Assembly (NCBI GenBank): GCA_964534995.1
Contig: CAZHSC010000001.1
Span: 81,013-145,012 of the forward strand
Reading direction: 5' to 3'
From: JAJTFW01 sp964534995
GTDB taxonomy: Bacteria > Bacteroidota > Bacteroidia > AKYH767-A > OLB10
Length of the DNA: 64,000 nt
The notes below the pieces were generated by a model. It made no database searches. It had not been told where the DNA came from and saw nothing but the letters and a program-made list of their open reading frames with translations. Made by a program: the position numbers and the translations under genes. Positions 35,410-45,400 of this stretch are shown in pieces; within the stretch, counting starts at the first letter, position 1, and each line of letters starts with the position of its first letter.

Positions 35410-35493
35410 GCTCTTCAGGCCGGGCTTTTTCGATATCCGTAAAACTTATTTTGCACTATCTTCGTGCTTACCTGAATAATCTTATGAGATAAT

Positions 35494-36303
35494 ATGCCAA
35501 AGAACCTTCATCTTACACTCGTTCAATCCCCATTGGTCTGGGAATCACCTATTGATAATTTCCGTGCTTTTAATAAGCTGTTGTCTAAATTGGGTAAGGG
35601 AGAAAGCGATGTGATCGTGTTACCGGAGATGTTCAGCACCGGATTCAGTATGGATGCCCGGCGGCTGGCTGAGGAGATGGAAGGACCTTCTATGCAATGG
35701 ATGTTTGAAACCGCACAGGGGCTGAAGGCGGCCATTTGCGGTTCGCTGATCATTAAGGAAGAGGGTAAATTTTTCAATCGTTTTATATGGATGGAACCTG
35801 ACGGACATTATGATCACTACGACAAGCGACATTTGTTCCGGATGGCTAAAGAAGAAAAGACTTTTACGGAAAGTACAGAAGGGCTGGTGATTGAATATAA
35901 GGGCTGGGGCTTTTGTCCGATGGTTTGTTACGACCTTCGCTTTCCGGTATGGAGCAGAAACAGGATCATCAGGAAAGGGAAGAAGATAAGTTATGATTAT
36001 GATGTATTGCTCTATGTCGCTAACTGGCCGGCGGCAAGAAGCTATGCCTGGCAGCAACTGCTCATTGCCCGCGCCATCGAGAATCAATGTTACGTGGCAG
36101 GAGTTAACCGGATTGGTAAAGATGGGAAGGGGATTGAGTATAGCGGCGATTCCGCTTTGATTAATCCCCTTGGAGGAAAAATAAGTAATTTAAAATCCAA
36201 CAAACAGGGGCTTGAAAGCATTGTGCTCAACTGGAAAGCCCTGCAGGATGTACGTAAAAGTTTCCCCGTGCTGATGGATGCTGACAGCTTTGGATTAATC
36301 TAA
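35494..36303 (+). CDS. Omega-amidase / nitrilase-family amidohydrolase (YafV/NIT2-like)
   Basis: A 269-residue nitrilase-superfamily enzyme with the catalytic triad Glu45 (VLPEMFSTGF), Lys111 (HYDKRHLFRM) and Cys145 (MVCYDLRFPVW). FSTGFSMD and SYAWQQLLIARAIENQCYV are typical of the YafV/omega-amidase branch. It hydrolyses alpha-keto acid amides such as 2-oxoglutaramate or 2-oxosuccinamate, pulling glutamine transamination forward. Together with the preceding aminotransferase it forms the glutamine transaminase - omega-amidase pathway. TTATTTTG about 45 bases upstream resembles a -7 box, so it may also have a promoter of its own. Confidence 0.9.
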   Translation: MPKNLHLTLVQSPLVWESPIDNFRAFNKLLSKLGKGESDVIVLPEMFSTGFSMDARRLAEEMEGPSMQWMFETAQGLKAAICGSLIIKEEGKFFNRFIWMEPDGHYDHYDKRHLFRMAKEEKTFTESTEGLVIEYKGWGFCPMVCYDLRFPVWSRNRIIRKGKKISYDYDVLLYVANWPAARSYAWQQLLIARAIENQCYVAGVNRIGKDGKGIEYSGDSALINPLGGKISNLKSNKQGLESIVLNWKALQDVRKSFPVLMDADSFGLI

Positions 36304-36398
36304 GGTTTTCTTTTAGAATCCTGCAGCACCGGAATTAAACACAGGGGCTGTAAGGAGTTCCACCCTTTCCTTATGTGGATGAATGCTGGTTTTAAAGT

Positions 36399-36423
36399 GG
36401 GAGCAACTTGTAAAAAAGTTCCC
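36399..36423 (-). terminator. Possible hairpin terminator after the giant adhesin gene
   Basis: GGGAGCAACTT (36399-36409) and AAGTTCCC (36416-36423) pair with a two-base bulge. In transcript direction it lies 24 bases after the stop codon. The T-rich run is weak. Confidence 0.35.
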
Positions 36424-36446
36424 GTACAGAACTACCTGCTCCGCTA

Positions 36447-39400
36447 CTATCGCACTAGGGTAACCCTTCCGCTGTATTCCTGTGGTGCAGGTAAGCCATT
36501 GAATATTTTAAACAGGTATACATAAGTTCCTTCCGGGCACTCATCACCGTTGTTCTGGTACCTGCCATTCCAGCCTTTCTCGAGGCTGTTTGACTGGAAT
36601 ACTAATTTCCCCCACCGGTCATAGATGAAGAAGTCGGCACGTTCAACACCAATGCCATACCCTGTAAAACTTTCATTGTCGCCGTCACCGTTGGGCGTAA
36701 AACCATTGGGCACATAAAATGTGGTTTCCCCCTTCACAATTATTTCATTGTAGAAGGTGTCTACGCAGCCTTCGTTGCTGATAGCGATGAGCTCCACTTT
36801 ATAACGTCCGGTATCTCCGAAGATATGTTCGGGAGACCAGTCATATGTATTTGCAGTACCATCCCCGAAATCCCAGTGCGCGCTGATGGCGCCCGTGCTT
36901 CCGTTGATAAACTGTACTATCGGATGAAGTATGCTTACCTCCTGTGGGTCACTGTTGAAGAAGGCGACGGGCAGTGGATAAACGGTAACGACATTATTTT
37001 GGGTGAGTGCATTCTCGCATCCGTATTTATCTATAACATGCAGATATACATCATAGGAACCATCCTGCGTATAGGTGTGCGAAACGCTGCCTCCGGCAGC
37101 CTGGCTGTTATCCCCGAAATCCCAGCTGTACACAGATCCGGATGTGGTTTGTGTAGTGGACACAAACTGCACGGTGACCGGATTACAGCCTTCGGCTTTG
37201 AGAGGCGTAAAGTTTACCAGGGGCAATGGATGTACCACCACATACTGTTGGGCCTGGGGTTCTGTAACGGTGCAGGCATCACTCACGCTTACCATGTACA
37301 GGAAGCTGCTGTCGGGGGTGCTGGTAAAGGTGTTGCCGGGCAGGGGATTGGCATTCCAGGTATACGTATATGGTCCGCCGTTACCACCCCCTGCGTATGC
37401 GGTAAGTACGGTGCTTTCTCCTTCGCATATACTGTCTTCCGATGCGCTAATGCTAAGCGATAAGGCAGGGTAAACCGGAACCGGGATGGTACTGATCACT
37501 CTGTCACATCCGTTGGCATCCGTAACCGTAAGTCCGTAATTTGAAGTAAAGGCCGGGTTTACGGATATGGAAGAGGAAGTGTCACTGGTACTCCACTGGT
37601 ATGAATAAGAGGGGGTACCGCCGCTCACAGTCGCGCTCAGCTGAGCCGCCTGACCGATACAAATGGTATCAGGAAACACCACGCTTGCCTGAAGTGCCGT
37701 GGGTTGAGTGATGGTGTAAACCGTATCAAAGGTACAGTTGTGGGCATCGGTAATGGAAACAGAATATATGCCTGTGGGAAGCGAAGAAATACTGTTTGAA
37801 ACTGAACCGGTGTTCCAGGCATACACATAAGGCGCCACACCGCCGGAGGTGATCACAGTGATGGCTGCCGTACTCATGCCGAAACAGGGGATAGGATTCA
37901 CGGTGGATTGTATGCTGATGGCATCAGGCTGCGAAACAAGGACGACCCTCGAATGGGTGCAGGCATTGGCATCGCTCACGGTGACGGTATAACTTCCGGC
38001 AACCAGGTTGTTAAGGCTGTTATTGGTACCTCCGTTTGACCACTGGTAGGAATACGGCGCCACGCCCCCGTAATTACTGACCGAAATTTCTCCGTTGTTG
38101 CCGTTAAAGCACAACACATGTGTAACGACAGGAGTATTGAAAGCAAGAGCGGCAGGCTGTGTGATGGTTACCCCGGAAGAGGTGTTACATCCGTTGTTAT
38201 CAGTAATGGTAAGCATATAACTTCCCGCACTGAGCCCGTTTACCGCCGGTGTGGCAGATCCGTTAGACCAGTTATACTGATAGGGAGCAGTACCTCCTGT
38301 TACAGAAAATGCCGCGGCACCGTTGGTCCCTCCAAAGCAACTGACCATCGTCAGGGCCGCCTGTGTGGACACCAATGCCGGGGGTTCGCTGATGATGGTG
38401 CTCTGGAGAGAAGTGCACCCATTTAAATCAGTGATGGATACTGAATAACTACCTGCCGTAAGCCCGCCAACCTGAGCGCCGGTGGCACCATTTGACCAGG
38501 CATAGGTGTAGGGGGCAATCCCCCCGCTCACCACCGCTTCCGCATTGCCATTATTGCCGCCGTAACAGCTGACCATATTCAGTGCCGTGGCATTTAACAC
38601 CAGCGGAGATGGCTCCTGAATGGCAAAAGCCCTGGCATCGCTGCAGCCAAAATTGTCCGTCACGGTAACGGTATAATTACCCGCGGATAGACCGTTGATG
38701 CTGTTGCCACTGCTTCCGTTGGACCAGGAGAGTATGTAGGGCGCTGCTCCGTTGTTGAATTGCACCTGCGCGCTGCCGTTTGCTTCCCCGTAACAATGGG
38801 CATCAGTAGTATTTACATTGCTGATGGCCGGTCCGGGAAGGCCACCAACGATCACCGGTGAAGAGGCGCTGCATCCGTTCCCGTCGCTGACCGTAACCGT
38901 ATAGGTGCCGGAGTGCAGCCCGCCGGCAAGGCTTCCTGTTGCACCCATATTCCACTGATAACTGTAGTTGCCCACACCACCACTCGCCTGCACCTGTGCA
39001 CTGCCGTTAGCGGCGTTGCATTGCGTGGGGCTGCTGGAAAGCTGCAGGCTGAGCGCGGCAGGTTCCAGGATGATAATGGATTGTTGTCCCGTGCAGCCGT
39101 TTATATCCGTTACTGTTACTGTATAATTTCCGGCGCCGAGCCCTGCGGCATTCGCATTGCTTCCTCCGGCAGGATTCCATGAGTAGGAGAACGGTCCGTT
39201 GCCGCTGTTTACGGCGATACTGGCTGAACCGTCCGCAAATCCGTAACAACTGGCGGGGGTCACATTATTAACGGCAAGTTGCGGGCCTCCGGCATTGCTT
39301 ACATTGGCACCCGTGGTGGCAGTGCACCCGTTGGCATCTGTAACCACCAGGGAGTAATTCCCCGCCGGCAGTCCGGCGATGGAGGCACTTCCGGTGCTTC

Positions 39401-42400
39401 CGTTTGACCAGGCATACTGGTAATTACCGGTTCCTCCATTAGTGGTAGCGCTTATGCTGCCATTCGAATTTCCGCAGGTGGAAGAAACGGGATTCAGCAA
39501 AATGTTCAGAGGGTCGGGCTCACTGATAATAATATTTACGTTTCCGACGCAGCCATTGATATCGGTTATGACCACGGTATAGTTGCCGGCACTCAAGGCG
39601 TTTGCCAGGGTTCCGTTGCCTCCCGTGGGCTGCCATTGGTAGCTGAAGGGTCCATTGCCGCTGCTAACACTGATTTCCGCGCTTCCGTCATTCCCGCCGG
39701 AGCAGCCTGCATTGGTTTGATTTAACACTGTAGCCTGCGGACCACCCAGGTTGGAAACATTGGCAACCGCGGTGGCGGTACAGCCGTTTGCGTCGGTAGC
39801 GGTAATGGTATAGGATCCTGATGAAAGTCCGTTGAGGGTGGCTGTTGTCTGACCGCCTGACCACAGGTAAGTCAAAACCCCGGTTCCGCCGTTAGCATTC
39901 ACCTGCGCGCTGCCGTTAGATCCTCCGCAGGTAGCGTCAGTAGTTATGGTCTGCAGGTTGATGGCAGGTGCCTGGCTTACGTTCACCATGTCAATGAAGG
40001 AGCAACCGTTTAAATCGGTTACGGTGACCGTATAGGTTGCTGCAGCTACATTATTGATCTGGGCGGTGATTTCCCCGTTGCTCCATAAATAGGTGTAGGG
40101 TGCACTTCCGCCGTTTACGCTGACAGCAGCATCGCCGTCAGTGCCGTTAAAACAACTCGCTGCCGTGCTGCTGCTTTGCAGGGATAAAGAAGAAGGCTGT
40201 GTTACCGCGATGGAGGCCGTGGCGGTACACCCGTTGGCATCGCTTACCGTAACATCGTAATTCCCTGCAGGCACAGCGTTCGCCGTGGCGTTGATGTCCC
40301 CGTTTGACCAGGCATACTGATAAGCGCCACTGCCGCCGCTCACGGAAACAGTCGCGCTTCCATTGGCATTTCCGCAGGTTGCCTGTACGGAGGAAAGCTG
40401 CAGCGTGAGTGCAGAAGGTTCTCCGATATTCACATTCATGCTGCTGACACAACCGTTCACGTCAGTCACATTGACACTGTATGCGCCGGCGTTCAGGCCT
40501 GTGGCCTGGGCGGCATTGCCACCGGCAGGCAACCACTGGTAATTGAAGGGGCCGTTTCCGGAACTGATGCTTACCTCCGCTGTGCCATCCGAAGAACCGT
40601 TGCAGAGCGCGTCGCTCATGGAAAGAAGCCCGACCACCGGCCCGCCCATGTCAGCTACAGCGCTTGTTCCGGTTTGCGTACATCCGTTGGCGTCAGTGGC
40701 GACCACCGTATAAGCGCCGGCGGACAGGTTGCTGATGGCATTACCCGATGCGCCGGTACTCCACTGGTAGCTGAGAATCCCGGTTCCTCCATTTCCATTC
40801 ACCTGTGCGCTGCCGTTAGCATTGCCGCAGGTGGCGTCCGTAACACTCAGCTGCAGGTTAATGGCAGGAGCCTCGCCCACAGCGATGCTTTCCACCTGAG
40901 TGCAACCGTTGTTGTCACTGATGGTGACGGTATAGGTTCCTGAAGCGAGGCTGGCAAGCTGTGAGCCGCTGCTGCCGCCGCTCCAGAGGAAGGTATAAGG
41001 AGCGGTACCTCCGTTGGCGATGATGCTGACACTGCCATCCGATCCTCCGTAACAGGAGGCATCCACCGGATTCATGGTGCCGTTGAGCGCAGCGGGTTCC
41101 CCCACGATGGCGGTGGTAATGGCTGTACATCCTTTGTTATCTGTTACCGTAACATCGTAGTTTCCGGCCTGCAGGTTAATCCTGTTAGCAGGAAGTATGC
41201 CACCCGGATTCCAGTCAAAAGTATAAGGGGCGGTACCTCCCTGTGCATCAATATCGGCAGTTCCGGTGTTGCCGCCATTGCAGAAGGCGGGAGTGGTAAG
41301 GTTGTTCACCACCAGGGGGTCGGGTTCAGTAATGTCAAAATTTAATGCCGTACTGCAACCGTTGATATCGGTAACGCTCACTTTATAATTTCCCGGAGCC
41401 AGGCCGGTAGCTGTAGCCGTAGTGCCGCCATAGGGTAGCCAGTCAAAGGTAAAGGGCCCGTTGCCTGACACGACAATGACGGCTGCAGTACCATTGGCAA
41501 AGCCGTTACAGCTAACATCCGTAACCGGACCTGCTGCAAGCGCCGGCCCTCCGGCGCTGTTGATGATGGTATTTCCGGAAGCACTGCATCCCCCGGCATC
41601 TGTTACCGTGACGGTATAAATGCCGGCGCTGAGTCCGGAGGCCAGGCCGTTAACGATACCGTTACTCCACAAATAGGAGTAAGGGCTGCTGCCGCCTGCA
41701 GGTGTCACCTCCGCCGATCCGTTGGAGTTACCGCAGGTGGCGATGGTGGTGCTGAAGGCCAGCTGAATGGCGGGGGGCTCGTTCACCGTAACCTGGAGGT
41801 CAGAAGTGCATCCTGAATTATCGGTTACCGTTACGGTGTAAGTTCCCGCTGCAAGATTGGGGTTAACGGCGGCAGTAGTACCGTTTGACCAGACATAGGA
41901 AAACGGAGCTGTGCCGTTCAGCGTGGAAACACCGATGCTGCCATCCGCGCCTCCGGAGCAGCTGGCATCCGTCAGTGAAGCGATATTTAAAGAAGGACCG
42001 GCCGCATCCGCGATGGAAAGTACAGTCTGAGCGGTGCATCCGTTGGCGTCAGTCACCGTTACGGTATAACTACCGGCAGGCATAGCCGAAATGGTGGAAT
42101 TAACCGAGGTGCCTGTCGACCATGAATAAGAATAGCCCGGAATACCGCCATTTATGATTACCTCCGCGCTGCCGTCCGGCTGCCCGCAGTGGGCAGTGAT
42201 GGTGTTACCAACCAGCACGAGTGCGGCCGGTTCATTGATAACTGCAGTTACGGTGGAGGTACAGTTATTCGCGTCTGTCACCGTTACCGTATAGTTTCCG
42301 GTGCTGAGGTTGCTGCCTGTTGTGCCACTGCCGCCTGAAGACCACTGATAATTATAGGGTGCCTGCCCTCCGTTCACAGCGATGGTGAGGTCGCCGTCAC

Positions 42401-45400
42401 TGCCGCCATTACAGCTAACATCCGTTGACAGGAGTACGGCAACGGAGGGGCCGTTGGAACTGGGCACAGTAACATTCGCCTGCTCTGTGCAACCTTCGTT
42501 ATCAGTAACTACTACTGTATAGGCTCCCGCTGCAAGTCCGTTCGCGTTGGCACCCATGCCACCGGATGGGATCCAGGTGTACTGGTAATTTGGAGTGCCT
42601 CCGTTCACCACCACACCCGCGCTGCCGTTGGAAGATCCGCAAGTGGCGGAGGTGCTGCTGGTAGCCAGAACCAGGGGGGCAGGTTCATTGACGGTTGCCT
42701 GGAAGGTAGCGGTGCATCCGAAGTCATCGGTGACGGTGACGGTATAGGTACCCGCGGAAATATTGTTGTTAAAGTTGCCTGTCACACCGTTTGACCAGAT
42801 ATACGTGAAGGGCGGGGTTCCGCCGGCAATATTCACACGAATCCTTCCGTCGGCGGCTCCCGCACAGGAAGCGTCCTGCAGATTATTCAGGCTTAATACC
42901 GGAGCAGGTTCATCAGCAATTGTTGCCTGCGTCGCGGAGGTGCATCCGTTGGCATCGGTTACCGTTACAGTATAACTTCCGGCAACTGCGGCGTTCAGCT
43001 GGTTGGTGACGGAGGCGCTTCCGGACCATTGCCAGGAATAAGGCGCAGTACCGCCGGTAACCTGTGCGGAGATACTGCCATCCGCCTGCCCGCAGTGGGC
43101 GTCAACAGGCGTCATGGTAAAGGAAAATGCAGCGGGTTGAGTGATATTTACCGATAGCGCTGCCGAACAGTTATTGTCATCCGTAACAGTAAGCGTATAA
43201 ATTCCTGCCGCGAGGTTGCTGATCTGCGTTCCCGGGGCACCGTTGGACCAGGTATAGGTGTAGGGGAGCGTGCCTCCGTTTACGGAGATGTCGATGCTGC
43301 CATCTGTACCGCCGGGACAGGTAACCATCACACTGTTATCCAGTGTAAGTATGGGTCCGTCGGCGCTGGGTACGCTGGCATTGCCAATGGCAATACATCC
43401 GTTAGCGTCGGTTACCACAACAGAAAAGTTTCCGGAAGGAAGATTCGTAGCTACGGAGGCGTTACCTCCGTTGGGATTCCAGTTATAGGTATAAGGTCCT
43501 GTGCCTCCGTTCACCACTACGCTGGCGGTGCCATTGGTGCTTCCGCAGGTGGTTCCAGTGGATGACATATTCAGCACGAGGGGTGAAGGTGCCGTGATGA
43601 CTACATTCGTTACAGAAGTACAGCCGTTTGCATCGGTGGCGGTCACGGTGTAGGTTCCGGCAGCAAGTCCGGATGCAGCATTGCCTGCCGTGCCGTTCGA
43701 CCATACATAAGTGTAAACGGGGGTGCCCCCGGCAGCCTGTACGGTGGCGCTGCCGTCAGCTGTGCCATTGCAGGAAGCCGCAGCGGTATTGACAGGAGAG
43801 ACCTGTAATACAGGGGGGGCTCCTACGGTGGCGGATGTTGTGGCGGTGCATCCGTTGGCATCCGTTACCGTTACGGTGTAGGTGCCCGGCAGCAGGTTGT
43901 GGTCAGTAGCGTTGACAGACCCGCCGCTCCACAAATAACTGTACGGAGGTACACCTCCGTTAGCCTGGGCGGTGAGTGATCCGTCATTTTCGTTGCTGCA
44001 GGAAACAGGCGTATTGGCAGTGATGTTAATTACCAGCTGAACAGGCTCAGTAATAATCACAGCTGCAGAAGAAGTACATCCGGAACCGTCGGTAACCGTT
44101 ACCGTATAATTCCCCGCAGTCAGGTTCTGCGCATTCACGGTATTTCCTCCGGCAGGGCTCCAGCTGTAGGAAAGGGGTGCTGTTCCTCCGGACACGCTTA
44201 CTGTTGCGCTGCCGTCATTGCCGCCAAAACAGCTGACATCGCTGCTGGTGGTGATGCTGGCGGTTGGGCCTGAGCTGTTGGTGACGATGGCATTGCCAAT
44301 GGCGGTACATCCGCGGCTATCGGTAACCGTTACATTGTATCCTCCGGCCACCAGGTTGCTTGCTGTGGCGGAACTTCCTCCCGATGGCGACCACTGGTAG
44401 GTGTATCCGGGAGTGCCGCCAATCGCGTTTACAGTAGCGGACCCGTTGGCATTTCCGCAACTGGAAGGGGCAGATGAAAAACTCAGGACTATGGCGGTGG
44501 GCTCTGTTATCGCAACAGTCATAAAGCCGGTGCAACCATGGTTATCCGTAACCGTTACCGTATAGGCTCCTGCGCTGAGTCCGCTGATGGAGGCTCCTGC
44601 AGCCCCGTTCGACCATGAGTAGGAATAGGGAGCTGTACCACCTGTGGTGCTCACAGTAACAGCGCCATCCTGGCCACCGTTACAGGTAACATTGGTCTTC
44701 GAGGAAATATTGGCGTTGATGAGGGCAGGCTCTGCAATGGTTGCGGTAACGGTAGTGGTACAACCGCTGCCATCCGTTACGGTAACGGTATAGTTACCGG
44801 CGGCAAGGTTGGTGGGGTTACTGCCCGTACCCGCTGGAGACCATGAATAAGTGTAACCGGGTGTACCTCCGTTCACGATTACCTGCGCCGCTCCGCTCAT
44901 GTTGCCGTTACAGCTCAGGTCGGTGGTATTCATCACTGCGGAGAAGGAAGGCGGCGTAGCCACCACAAAAGCCGAGGTGGCCGTGCACCCGGTGTTATCA
45001 GTCACACTTACCGTATAAGTTCCGGGGGCCAGGTTGTTAATGGAGGATGACCCCGCTATGTTGTTTTGTGTGAGCAATACCGTTCCGGATGCATCGCTCC
45101 ATACATAATCCCAGGGGCTGTCGCCCATACCCTGCGCGCTGGCGCTTCCGTTGGTGACGCCCTGACAAAGCGGACTTGTAACATTTACTGCCGGGGCTTC
45201 GCAGCAACTTAAAGTGGCAAAAAAGTTAGTGACAGGGTCCTGAGTACAGGCCAGTGAACCCCAGGATCCACTTTCTCCGTCACCCAGGGTATTGATGTTT
45301 ATGTTCAGACTGGTACCCTGTACGCAGGCGCTGGGGGGAAGCGTGCTGATGGTCCAGCAAAAGGTCCAATCACAGTTATTGGTACTGTTATTATCTCCGA

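Noticed and set aside
37690..45190. Possible CRISPR array because of regularly spaced similar DNA blocks
   Set aside because: The blocks are in frame, have a period of about 228 bases and encode the conserved YTVTVTD strand; there are no short identical repeats with unique 30-40-base spacers and no cas genes.
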